A stretch of DNA of 64,000 bases, taken from positions 496,001-560,000 of the forward strand of contig ML213506.1 in the NCBI GenBank assembly GCA_004369045.1, written 5' to 3'. This DNA comes from Heliocybe sulcata. Taxonomy: Eukaryota > Basidiomycota > Agaricomycetes > Gloeophyllales > Gloeophyllaceae. The notes beneath the pieces were generated by a model that searched no databases, was not told where the DNA came from, and worked only from the letters and a program-made list of their open reading frames with translations. A program made the translations under genes and the position numbers. Of this stretch, positions 35,700-46,658 are shown piece by piece. Within the stretch, counting starts at the first letter, position 1. Every line of letters begins with the position of its first letter.

Positions 35700-38155
35700 G
35701 TACCAGGCAAAGCATCCAGTAAATTAAGAGAAAATGACGCTTTGTACTTAGAAAAGTAATGCAAGGCGTAAAAGGCGCTCGAAGAGGATATGTGGCATAC
35801 GCCCTGAATTCCAGCTCCGCCTCAAGTCGGCCACCCCCACCACTTCCCTTTCATCCTTTCCACATCACCTCACAACGCATTGCTCTGCATACTATTCTGT
35901 CCTACATTGCTACAAGTGCACCCTACCACCATCTCTGCTATATTTTTACCACTAGAGGCCACAGTTGCGACGACCAGCCACACCTGCCACGGCTCTTCAA
36001 CCACACACCGCTCGTCGTTTCCTCTCTTAACCGAGTGTCATTGAAAACGAGATGAGCAAGCGAATCGATGAATTTGACTCTCCTATGGAGAACGGGGTGG
36101 GATATTGGGCCGTAGAGGAGGAGTCAGGCAGTCGGTTCCCAGTGTCCGACGCGAGGGACAAAGCGTATGTTCCCGTCGTAAAACCCACCGCCCCAGCCTC
36201 GGCAACCAGCAACGCTATGCCTAGCGGCTCTACCAGACCAACCGGGACCACGACCGGCGTCGTTATCCCAGACTACCCGAAGGAGGTCTCTCCTGGCGTC
36301 CTCGCCGATGGTAGCTGGACGTCCGCACACCCCCTCGTCCAACGGTATATCGGAAGAGTGCGGGACAGATACGGCGCGAGCATCGAAGCCGATCTCCTTG
36401 ACACCTTTCCTCCTCCATCCGATCTTAGAGTCTATGCCCTGGTCGCGCTCCAGGTCGGCAACTTTCCGGAGACCCCGGCATTTTGGATCTTCTGGCACGC
36501 GAAGCAGTGGAAGAAGAGCATTGAGATCATACGCTCTCAGAGCAAGAGTAAGCTCCATTTCCACAGCTTGGTATGTCGTCGTCCTCGATTAACCGTGGCA
36601 TTGTCTGGTAGAGAGGACGATATGGGCCTGGTTCATGGAAGACGGTTGGGACACGAGGGTGCTGGGCATGCACATAAACTGCGGTCACTTGGTCCCTGAC
36701 GATGAGTGGGTTCTCAAAAGTGAGAGGCAAAAGAAGGAGAACGCTCGCAAAGCCGCAGCTGCAAAGCGGAAGCTTGAAGAGGCGGGCGATGCCAGCTCAG
36801 CCCCAGCGAAGAAGAGGCCTCGCAAGGCACCGCGGCTGACGCACATCAAGACGCACAAGCCTGCGAAGAAGGCTGAGCAGCCTGAGCCTGCACCTGCCGC
36901 GGAAGGCGATCACGCCGAAGCTACTAGTCATCCTAACAACAACGGAGTAATTGCCACCCTCGGCGATGAAGCTCCTGCGCCTCCCAAGCTTGCATTGACC
37001 AAGGCTTCCAGGAAGATCGTCAAGGAGAGCGCGAAGCCCACGCGCGTGAGTGCTCGCATCCAGGAGAAGAAGGCTGCTGCCGTCGTTGAAGAGGAGAACG
37101 ATAACCGAGGCGAGCCTGAGCTGCCGCCGGTCGCTGCCGCTGGTACTGGAACCGCAGGAACCGTGGTAAACCCGAGTATCAAGAGGTCATCTAGAGTCAC
37201 TGCTTCCAATACCAAGGTGGCCGTCACTGCGGGTGGCAGCGACGCGTCTGGTACCAATCCGTTGCCTCGGATGACCAAGGAGCCCGAAACCAGGGAGCTT
37301 GCGAATGCGCAGCCCGCGGGCAGGAAGGCACCTGCCGACCGCTCGTCAAAGCCTAGCGTCGTACTGCTGCGGAAGAGCAAGACCGAATCCACGGTGAAGG
37401 CACATGCAGAGAAGGCCCAAGTGCAGCACAAGAAGACGGCAGCCACTGTGGACGACCGCGATGCGACCACTGCTGCTGTTGTAACTGGGGCATCCAAACG
37501 CTTTGGAAAGACTGCAAACGCGAAGCGCGAGGATGGCAAAGCGCCGACGGATCCCTCGTCGAAGGCGAAAGTTACGCTCCTGCTCGGAACCAAGGACGCC
37601 TCCGCCCCGCAGGCAGATGCAGAGCAGGCAAAGCCTGCCCTGCCGAGCACACGGGCCAGGAAGGCTCGGAAGAGTGATGAAAATGCTCAGGTTACCATCT
37701 CCGCTGGGAGCACCAAGAAGGAAGCCGTCCTTCTCCCAGTCGAGAACGGCGGACCCGTACCCATGACGGCTGAGGAGGACGGGAAACCATCCGAGGCGCA
37801 GGCTGTCCCTTCCCGGCCACAGCGTACGCGCCGCCAGAGCCAGAAAGCCCTCGAGAGCGCCGCACAGGCGCCCAAGAGGAGGCAGGGCGGGAAGAGGCTG
37901 GCTGCAGTCGCTGCCTCTGACGAATTGAAGTAAGGTGGATTGGCAGCGTCTCACCTCGTAACGTTTTTCATCCATCCGCCACCCCAATCATTAATGTCGT
38001 TTGTTCTTCTAGGCTAGTCTTCTCTCCATTATACTCCTTTCTTCAAGATGCTGCCACGGTTGTTGTTGCACGTTACCCGTGTGGTGTCCTTGTTTTCGAC
38101 CTTCTGTTCGCGAGTCGGTCTATACGTCTCCTGCTGGGCATAATAATGTACCTTA
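35700..38155 (+). repeat. Left arm of a 2.4-kb inverted duplication (gene C arm)
   Basis: This arm carries gene C with its leader and 3' flank. It matches 43020-40583 in inverted orientation. Identity is near-complete from about 35745 to 37450. It drops clearly upstream (CCAGGCAAAGCATCCAGTAA here against CCAGGGAAAGGCACCCAGTA in the other arm) and in the last third of the coding region and 3' flank, where homology still runs to GGGCATAATAATGTACCTT. The central spacer (38156-40582) holds LSM2 and WDR83. Confidence 0.9.
36052..37933 (+). CDS. Family gene C: unrecognised basic nuclear-type protein (A-E family)
   Basis: Exons 36052-36547 and 36612-37933 (64-nt phase-1 intron) give 605 aa. The N-terminus is MSKRIDEFDSPMENGVGYWA. 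The core reads EVSPGVLADGSWTSAHPLVQ, then RYGASIEADLL, PPSDLRVYALVALQV and PAFWIFWHAKQ. After the intron: WFMEDGWDTRVLGMHI, GHLVPDDEWVLKSERQKKEN, KKRPRKAPRLTHIK. The tail is Ala/Lys/Glu-rich with KPTRVSARIQEKKA and KPALPSTRARKARKSDEN, ending RRQSQKALESAAQAPKRR and DELK. It is the twin of gene D; the two proteins are virtually identical up to about residue 430, then differ at many sites. No known domain was recognised. Confidence 0.9.
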
Positions 38156-38312
38156 GTGAAGGTTAACTAACGGCTGTACGCACTAATAAATTGAACACGG
38201 ATGCTTCATATATATCTTCGTCTTGCAAAGTGTCGGTAGATAGGAGCGTGACTGCCGCAGCCAATTACTCGCGTGCGAGGTTAGGTCCTATTGTATCCCT
38301 CCTTCCCTCACC

Positions 38313-38823
38313 ATGGTGCGCCTCATTCCGCGACTAATGCATGCGCACAAATTCAATAATACCAAAACATAGCTCATATTCTCGGTGTTCAAGACCCTCA
38401 CGGACCAGCGCGTCACTGTCGAGCTCAAGAACGACCTCTCCATCACCGGCACCCTCAAGTCCGTCGACCAGTGCGTGATGTCTCCTTGCAAGCCTCACCT
38501 AGCTGAAACCAGAGGCATACATCGAACAGGTTTTTGAACATCCGCCTGGACGGCATAAAAGTGCTCGACGAGCAGCGCTATCCTCACATGGTGTGTTCCA
38601 TTCATGAGGCTCCGATGAACCCGTGCTCATGGAATATCTTCCAGATGGCCGTGAGGAACTGTTTCATCCGTGGCTCGGTCGTTCGATACGTGCAGATACC
38701 AAAGGAACACGTCGACGTACAGCTCTTGGAGGACGCGACGCGACGAGGTACGTTCCTCGTTCCTTCTTCCATCACATAAACTTATTCTCGCCGCAGAGGC
38801 GGCCAACACGGTCAAGCGGTGAC
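38313..38823 (+). CDS. LSM2: U6 snRNA-associated Sm-like protein LSm2
   Basis: Five exons (38313-38315, 38373-38470, 38530-38590, 38645-38747, 38798-38823) give 96 aa. Exon 1 is only the ATG codon. The product is a classic LSm2: IFSVFKTLTDQRVTVELKND, LSITGTLKSVDQFLNIRLDG (Sm1), YPHMMAVRNCFIRGSVVRYV (Sm2, with the IRG signature) and a short charged tail. LSm2 is part of the LSm2-8 ring that binds the U6 snRNA 3' end in the nucleus and the LSm1-7 ring that promotes decapping in the cytoplasm. The gene lies in the spacer between the inverted arms with WDR83, tail to tail (198 bp apart). Confidence 0.95.
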
Positions 38824-39020
38824 GGACGGAGGGCGGACTCTGGCACGTGTACGTTACACGATGTATATTGGCAGCTTTGTGATGCTATTGCATTCTATAC
38901 TCTGGCATATAGGCTTCATAGGAACAGCGGCCCTGCTGCATAGGACAGATCTTAGCAGGATCTCCTCACCCGACAACTTTTCCTCCACTACCTGGACGGT
39001 GCACAGGACCAGACCCGCCT

Positions 39021-40278
39021 CTACGACTTGCCCGGGTGCCGCCACACCTTCACCGTTCCATCCGCGCTCGCGGTGACCATCTCCCCGGGATCCGTCGGGT
39101 GATGCTCCGTCCACCCAATCACCTTCTCGTGCACCCTCGGCGGAGGATTCGGCCGCAGCACCTGGCCCTACACAGCCCACCCACCCGTTCGTCAACCACA
39201 AACCACCCGGAATGAGCTGCTACACCACTCACATCCAACAAATCCCAAGCCCACACCCTCCCGCCCTCGTCACCCGCCACGACCGTTGCCTCTTCACTTC
39301 CAAACACGGCTCGACAGCGATAGTTCTTCACTTCGTACCCGTCGGCTTTAAACGATTGGAGCATCTTGCCTGTGCCCGCGTCCATCAGTCGGATGGTCGA
39401 GTCGAGCGTCGTGGCGAGGTAGGTGGTGTAATCTGCCGTGGGAACAACGGCGGTTACGGGTTCTACGAAAGAGAGCAAAGTGTAAGAGGCGAGAAAGAGT
39501 ACGAGGGAAGGAAGAGAAACGCACGACCGATGTAATCCGCCCTGAGCTGTCCCTTCCTCAAGTCGTACGTCCTCACATGTCCATCCACCGATCCGGTGAT
39601 GATACTTGTCGGACCGACGTGGATGGTTTGCACCGCGTCCTTCGCTTCCTCAAGGATCTGGATGGGGACGTGAGACTGCGAGCTTGATGAGCATGAGCAG
39701 AGAGGGTGATAGTTTACAAGCCGGAAATGCGTACCGTAAATCCCACAAGCGGACTGTTGCATCGTAAGAACCTGAGGTACCGTAGTTCTGTGAGATGCTG
39801 CTGAAGCAAGAAAGGTGTGACATACCGCTGGCAAGGACCGACGCGTCCGCATTGAAATCGACCGCGTTTACGCGTCCCATATGCCCCGAGAACCTCTTAA
39901 TAGTAACGCCCGTCGTTACATCCCATAGGAAGACAGAGCGATCGCCTCCTGAGCTTGCGAACTTGCTGTTATCATGCGCCCTACCCATCCGAGACTAATC
40001 AGCCCTTCTCTCCCGACTTAAAACCTCACACCGCCCGTCTTGACCCACCGTACTACTTACACCGAAATGGACAACACCTCGTACCCATGGCTTGCATACA
40101 CCTTGATCTCCGTCCCAATGGTGGGGTTCCACAAGCGCACCGTGCGGTCCTGCCCGCCGGTCAGGATGTATTTTGCGGTTCCTTTGGCATATCGCGCAAC
40201 GTGCACTGGACCGCGGTGATTGGAAAGCGTCGTGTGCAGGCTGCGTGCGAGCGGTTGCGGGCCTCGAGAGGGTGCCAT
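39021..40278 (-). CDS. WDR83: WD40 scaffold protein WDR83 (MORG1) homologue
   Basis: A multi-exon gene starting MAPSRGPQPLARSLHTTL at 40278, or 6 nt earlier at MF-MAPS. Blades are clear in order: GPVHVARYAKGTAKYILTGG, QDRTVRLWNPTIGTEIKVYA; DNSKFASSGGDRSVFLWD, VTTGVTIKRFSGHMGRVNAV; SYDATVRLWDLR; TSIITGSVDGHVRTYDLRKG; TTLDSTIRLMDAGTGKMLQS; ATVVAGDEGGRVWAWDLLD; and the last blade HPTDPGEMVTASADGTVKVW. The order, about 310 aa size and GGDRSVFLWDV match human WDR83 (GGDKAVVLWDV), an ERK-scaffold and spliceosome C-complex component. Gene D lies 517 bp upstream on the same strand, so the WDR83 promoter sits inside the 3' flank of D. Confidence 0.88.
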
Positions 40279-40463
40279 GAACAAAATTTAAGGGCAAGAG
40301 TGCCGAGGGATTGGGGGGATTTAGCCACGCACGATCGGTGTCACTGTGTCACGATAGTCAGTCACGGCCACGTGGAGCGCGACTCATTAGTCGCGTTGGG
40401 GCGACCGTCGACACGTCAGTCAGCTTGCCACAGCCTCATATCTCGAATGGTTAAACCACATGA

Positions 40464-40540
40464 TAAGTGAGACAATGTATTGAAGCGTACAATGCACTGA
40501 AAAATGACCAATAATGCACAATAGAAAGCTGAAACAAGGG
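40464..40540 (-). promoter_or_regulatory. Conserved 3' flank element, copy in gene D
   Basis: Read on the minus strand, this is the counterpart of 34369-34432 behind gene B: CCTTGTTTCAGCTTTCTATT, GGTCATTTTTCAGTGCATTG and TTGTCTCACTTA, 255-331 nt after the gene D stop. Gene C, though the twin of D in its coding region, does not show it, so this end of D is closer to B than to C. Confidence 0.45.
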
Positions 40541-40582
40541 TATCGACTCGGATGAAGTGACAACAACAGGGGCTCAAGGAAA

Positions 40583-43020
40583 AGGTACACGCTTATGCCC
40601 AACAGGAGACGCACAGAGGCGCTCTCGAACAGAAGGTTGAAAATAAGTGTCCCAACTCGACAACAATCATGAAACAGCAGCAGCTTGAAGGAGGGAGTAT
40701 GGCGGAGAGAAGACTACACTAGAACAACAAACGACATTGATAGGGGTGGCGGATGGATAGAAAACGTTACAAGGTGAGACAATGTCAATCCACCTCACTT
40801 TAATTCGTCAGCGACTGCAGCGACTCTCTTCCTGCTCTGCCTCCTCTTGGGCACCTGTGCGGCGCTCTCGAGGGCTTTCTGGCTCTGGCGGCGCGTGCGC
40901 TGTGGCCGAGAAGGGACAGGCTGCGTCTCGGATGGTTTCTCTTCCTCCTCAGCCGTCACGGGTACGGGGCCGCCGTTCTCGACTGGGAGAAGGACGGCTT
41001 CCTTCCTGGTGCTCCCAGCGGAGATGGTAACCTGAGCATTTTCATCACTCTTCCGAACCTTCCTGGCCCGTGTCCTCGGCAGGGCAGGCTTTGCCTGCTC
41101 TGCATCTGCCTGCGGGGCGGAGGCGTCCTTGGTTCCGAGCAGGAGCGTAACTTTCGCCTTCGACGAGGGATCCGTCGGCACTTTGCCATCCTCGCGCTTC
41201 GCGTTTGCAGGCTTTCCAAAGCCTTTGGACGCCCCAGGTACAACAGCAGCAGTGGTCGCATCGCGGCCGTCCACAGTGGCTGCCGTCTTCTTGTGCTGCA
41301 CTTGGGCCTTCTCTGCATGTGCCTTCACCGTGGATTCGGTCTTGCTCTTCCGCAGCAGTACGACGCTAGGCTTTGACGAGCGGTCGGCAGGTGCCTTCCT
41401 GCCCGCGGGCTGCGCATTCGCAAGCTCCCTGGTTTCGGGCTCCTTGGTCATCCGAGGCAACGGATTGGTACCAGACGCGTCGCTGCCACCCGCAGTGACG
41501 GCCACCTTGGTATTGGAAGCAGTGACTCTAGATGACCTCTTGATACTCGGGTTTACCACGGTTCCTGCGGTTCCAGTACCAGCGGCAGCGACCGGCGGCA
41601 GCTCAGGCTCGCCTCGGTTATCGTTCTCCTCTTCAACGACGGCAGCAGCCTTCTTCTCCTGGATGCGAGCACTCACGCGCGTGGGCTTCGCGCTCTCCTT
41701 GACGATCTTCCTGGAAGCCTTGGTCAATGCAAGCTTGGGAGGCGCAGGAGCTTCATCGCCGAGGGTGGCAATTACTCCGTTGTTGTTAGGATGACTAGTA
41801 GCTTCGGCGTGATCGCCTTCCGCGGCAGGTGCAGGCTCAGGCTGCTCAGCCTTCTTCGCAGGCTTGTGCGTCTTGATGTGCGTCAGCCGCGGTGCCTTGC
41901 GAGGCCTCTTCTTCGCTGGGGCTGAGCTGGCATCGCCCGCCTCTTCAAGCTTCCGCTTTGCAGCTGCGGCTTTGCGAGCGTTCTCCTTCTTTTGCCTCTC
42001 ACTTTTGAGAACCCACTCATCGTCAGGGACCAAGTGACCGCAGTTTATGTGCATGCCCAGCACCCTCGTGTCCCAACCGTCTTCCATGAACCAGGCCCAT
42101 ATCGTCCTCTCTACCAGACAATGCCACGGTTAATCGAGGACGACGACATACCAAGCTGTGGAAATGGAGCTTACTCTTGGCTCTGAGAGCGTATGATCTC
42201 AATGCTCTTCTTCCACTGCTTCGCGTGCCAGAAGATCCAAAATGCCGGGGTCTCCGGAAAGTTGCCGACCTGGAGCGCGACCAGGGCATAGACTCTAAGA
42301 TCGGATGGAGGAGGAAAGGTGTCAAGGAGATCGGCTTCGATGCTCGCGCCGTATCTGTCCCGCACTCTTCCGATATACCGTTGGACGAGGGGGTGTGCGG
42401 ACGTCCAGCTACCATCGGCGAGGACGCCAGGAGAGACCTCCTTCGGGTAGTCTGGGATAACGACGCCGGTCGTGGTCCCGGTTGGTCTGGTAGAGCCGCT
42501 AGGCATAGCGTTGCTGGTTGCCGAGGCTGGGGCGGTGGGTTTTACGACGGGAACATACGCTTTGTCCCTCGCGTCGGACACTGGGAACCGACTGCCTGAC
42601 TCCTCCTCTACGGCCCAATATCCCACCCCGTTCTCCATAGGATAGTCAAATTCATCGATTCGCTGGCTCATCTCGTTTTCAATAACACTTGGTTAAGAGA
42701 GGAAACGACGAGCGGTGTGTGGTGCCGTGGCAGGTGTGGCTGGTTGTCGCAACTGTGGCCTCTAGTGGTAAAAATATAGCAGAGATGGTGGTAGGGTGCA
42801 CTTGTAGCAATGTAAGGCAGAATAGTATGCAGAGCAATGCGTTGTGAGGTGATGTGGAAAGGATGAAAGGGAAGTGGTGGGGGTGGCCGACTTGAGGCGG
42901 AGCTGGAATTCAGGGCGTATGCCACAAATCCTCTTCGAGCGCTGCTTACGCCTTGCATTACTTTTCTAAGTACACAGTGGCCTTTTGTCTCCCAATATAC
43001 TGGGTGCCTTTCCCTGGCCA
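40583..43020 (-). repeat. Right arm of the inverted duplication (gene D arm)
   Basis: Inverted match of 35700-38155. It includes the leader of D, with one 7-nt gap relative to the C leader (CCACGGCACCACACACC here). The most conserved part is about 42975 down to 41290. The outer flank and the 3' third are clearly more diverged than the centre. Confidence 0.9.
40795..42671 (-). CDS. Family gene D: inverted twin of gene C (A-E family)
   Basis: Exons 42671-42175 and 42106-40795 give 602 aa. It starts MSQRIDEFDYPMENGVGYWA and carries the same core, VPDDEW, basic tail and KALE/APKR-type motif as C, ending KRVAAVADELK. One extra C just before the intron (AGAGCCAAGAG against AGAGCAAGAG in C) changes the donor phase from 1 to 2. 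With the acceptor used in C (intron ending at 42111) the frame would be lost. A second AG four bases on (intron ending at 42107) restores the frame and is the model given here. If the upstream AG dominates, D makes a truncated protein of roughly 200 aa. The second exon is otherwise fully open. Confidence 0.8.
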
Positions 43021-44205
43021 AATCTGCCTTCCGAGTTTCCAGTACAGCGCTAGCTATATCGTTATCGACCCTCTGCGGAAAGGGCACCTTATGTTCAGAA
43101 ATGTATGTCGCGTCTCTGAGCCTGGTCGTGTTTTCCCAGACTAGTCTAGCTCACCAGTTACAGACATCTATAGGATATATACGGAAGCAAATCGGTACAA
43201 ATCCTGATTCAGTCCCTTGGGACTGGAGACGTCGTCGTTAACCAGAGATATTTTATGGTTGAAGAATGGATTTCGACGGGAAGCATTAACAAGACCACGG
43301 CGAGGTGTTCGACTTAGAGGAACATATGTATCATATCTTTCCTGTCAGCTAAATATGAAGCAACTGGGAATATGCATGATGAAACTTCAATCGTCGACTC
43401 TCGATAGCCGATGTCCTTCAGAATTGCTACATGCCAAGGCAGGTCTATTCAGCAGTCTGATCAGTGGACTAGACTTCGTCATCACTTATGGCATACATAA
43501 CCCCATACACACAGTACAAAGATCGCAAACGGGGTGTAAGGTTATCCATTCACGACCAGTCAGAGTTAACTTGTGCTACATTTAAGCCTTAGCGTTTCAA
43601 CGGGGCGTAGGCGTTCTGTAAAGGAGTCAATAACTTATGGCTATTGAACGCTAAGCTAATATATTTCCCAAATCCAAGCGCCGAATGTCGAGTATACGCT
43701 ATCCTTGTGTCTTAGGTCTTAGACAGATCGCAACGCGACCACGTGACTCATCTGCCACACTTGCCGCTGCGCGTCGATAATCCGAGGCGCGTCCTTTCCG
43801 ACCATAACGCTCCTGGTTTTGTAAATAGTACTTTGGAAATATATCCATAGGTTATGCACGCTCGATTTGCTCGTGTACACAGCACAAATTACACAAGTTA
43901 CACGCCAGGACCAGCAAGAGACGTACATCTGCGGTCCGAATTAATTAGGAGACTGAGGTCAGCTACGCCGAAACCCATAGCAGCAACCACAAGTAGTCCC
44001 TTCATCTCGCTAACAAGCTCGCAGAAGTTTGTTATTGACGCCGATATTCATTCGAGGCTTATTGCCTTTACGACCAAGTACGTTCAGTTACTCGTGGAAC
44101 AAATGCATCTACCAAGTCCTACAACCTACAATATAGCCTACAGTTGCACGGACGGGGAGTACTGTACAAGAGAAGCCAATACACTTGAAGGAAAGCCTAA
44201 CCCTG
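43021..44205. other. Gap between gene D and GH17-1
   Basis: No coherent gene. It is upstream of D and downstream of GH17-1. A CCACGTGA E-box lies near 43739. Several AT-rich stretches are present. Nothing else is recognisable. Confidence 0.45.
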
Positions 44206-45665
44206 TCAGCACTGCGTCCTAGGACTGAACGGGAACTTCATGCGCATCGAGTCACTGTAGATTCCGTATCCAGGCTCCATGTAGTCCGAGTATATATGCG
44301 CAAACCAGCCGATACCGCCACCCTCTACAGCTTTGAGGTCTTCGCAGTGCTGATCCAGCAGAACGTAATAGTCCTGGTCGTATATTTTGTCAGGTGTATG
44401 TAAAGACGACGGTCAAGAAAGGGCGCTCACATGTTCATTCTTAACATCAGAGACAGCGTAAGGACTATTTGGTTGCACACCCGGCGATGTTACAGATGGC
44501 CAGCCATTCTACACAAGGCAAGCAAAATCAGAGTGTGGCCTAACGTGATGGCTGGAGACTGACCTCGTCAAAATACATCTTCTTTCCATTGCCGTGTTGA
44601 ATGAACCAATCAAGGTCGTTCTGTACCAGCGGCCAGGCGTTCTTGGCTACTGCCATCTTAGACTCGTAGAGCATAAGGGATGTCAAGGCGAACACTGACC
44701 GGTACTAGCGTTCTGAGAGAAGAACGGCAACATATGGATATTGATGAAATCGACTGCATCCAGTACGTCCTGCGCGCCACCTCGTTCTTGATAGCCGTAT
44801 GCAAGCTCGCTCACGGTCACCGGGATATTCAGGCTACTGAGATTCTGCTTCGCTAGGATAACTTGTTCTGCGAGCTGGTCATGGGGGAGGACGTCATCAT
44901 AGAGGGGTTCCGAGCCAAACTGTACGCCACGGGTTACAAACTTGGCGAGGGGGTTGGAATGCAAGGATGCAAAGAGCGTGTCGCGCCGAGAGATCCAGAT
45001 GTCCGAGCCGTCGAAGCCGAACTGGTGATAGTCAGGGTTGGTAAGTCCGAGCAGACCGAGAAGACTGATACTTACCCAGACGAGCGCATGAACACCGAGG
45101 GAGTTCTCCCAAGCCGCCGCGACAATATCATCGCTGGACGACGCACATTTTGTTAGTTGGCGCAAACCCATGTATAGGCAGAACGGCTCACTAGAAGCCA
45201 TCTCGATCGCAGGCACCATATAAACGGACATATCGAGAGTTGAAGTGGTACCGTATATCTCGGAACTCTTCGATGAGGCGTTCCCGGCTTTGACCTGAGG
45301 AAGGTGGAGTCAGTTACAGGGTATATGGCGGGCACTGACAACCTACAAGCTGTTACTTCGTAACTGAAGCCGACGAAAGCATACTCCGTCGCAGGGTCAC
45401 ACCACCAATTAGTATTGTCAAGTGGCGGCACAAAGAGTTTGGGGAAGCCAATCGCAGGATAACAGAACGGTGCCGGAAAACCTCCAGAGTCCTGACGTTC
45501 TTCAAGATCCCTCTTGCTAGGGATAGGTATCGAAGGAGACGAGATTTCGGAACTATCGTCCCTGAGCGATAGAGCACGGTCGGTAACATTCAGAGGAGCA
45601 CCATAAACCAGGTCGAGTACACAGAGAACAAGAGAGGTACCAAGGGCGTCGAGCGGGAACCTCAT
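44206..45665 (-). CDS. Secreted GH17 beta-1,3-glucanase-type glycosidase, copy 1
   Basis: Seven exons. The first four are 45665-45347, 45294-45192, 45133-45076 and 45021-44700, identical in length to those of copy 2 at 56641. The start MRFPLDALGTSLVLCVLDLV is a signal peptide, chosen over a Met three codons upstream because it matches copy 2. A KRDLEERQ stretch could be a Kex2-type processing site. The GH17 barrel shows IEEFRDIRYHFNSRYVRLYG, WENSLGVHALVWFGFDGSD, RGVQFGSEPLYDD (Glu of GSE as likely proton donor), VTVSELAYGYQ, FINIHMLPFFS, and KKMYFDENGWPS (Glu as likely nucleophile, next to an intron). It ends WFAHIYSDYMEPGYGIYSDS. Such enzymes act on cell-wall beta-1,3-glucan outside the cell. 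Both catalytic Glu are present. Confidence 0.92.
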
Positions 45666-46658
45666 CTTGGACACGAGAGTGGGTAGAACGGGAGGCGCTG
45701 ATCAACAGCGGGCCTCAGCATCCAGCTACTTTAAACGTTCCGTGAAAAGAGAAGGAGAAGGAGCAGACCAAAAGCGAAACAAGAAGGGGAGTCCAGAAAC
45801 AAGGACAGATGACCTATCGCAACCATGACCGATAATATAGCGGGCAATGGTCTGAACCCAAATTCGCCAGAGATGGCTGACCGGCGTTGACAGGCGGGTC
45901 GCTCGAGTGCCTTTGGGAAGATATATCAGGAGGAGAGCGCACTTCCCTTGCTTCTTCTCTCAAGGACCGATAACAGGTCACTCGATATCGAAAATATCGG
46001 CGCTTCTAGGGATACCGCATGATTTGCTCGAGTGCCGGAGCCGACATACATGCAAGAGCTTAGCGCTGCCTGAGCAGCTGTCCTACTTGTTGAGAAACAA
46101 AAGCATCGAGAGCATGCTCAGGTGACGTGCAACAGCGTGGAAGCCGGCATCGTATTCCGGTCGTTCTTTAAGCTCCATCCCCGTCGGCGAGGAAGACAGA
46201 CTTGGCATAGTGCAAGCTGTTCGCAGTCCACGATCCATCCACAGGCATCCATTCCGCGGATGTAACAGGATGGACTGCATAGGGCGTATATGTCGGCGGC
46301 AGGGGATACTGGACTAGGTTTGCTCTCGCGGCGGGTTCCTTCAGATGTTTGGTCTCGCTTGCCACACGTTCTCGCCACTTCGTAGTAGCGCATCGTCTCT
46401 TTGAAATCAAGACAAGTGGTGGCATCTAAAGGATACTTTCTAGAGTATCATCAGCCGCACTTGACTTGCCCATCTGCTGCACCACGAAGGGCAGAGTCCT
46501 ATGGCAGCAGATAGTAACGCCATATCTTCATGCATGCCCGAATTCGCTGTATCCCCGTGCTCTCTCAGAATCTCACACAAACGCCGCATCCAGAACGGTA
46601 AAACGGTACGATTAAGGTATATAATCAAAAATGTCAAACCAACAGAACACAACGTACT
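45666..46658. other. Upstream region of GH17-1 and 3' flank of the gelsolin gene
   Basis: The 80 bp upstream of the GH17-1 start share GCTGAGGCCCGCTGTT with the same position of GH17-2 (GCCGAGGTCTGCTGTT), suggesting a conserved leader or promoter core. A minus-strand open frame at about 46425-46168 has protein-like composition (KSVFLADGDGA) but no start or splice support and may be chance or part of the gelsolin gene's end. Confidence 0.4.
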
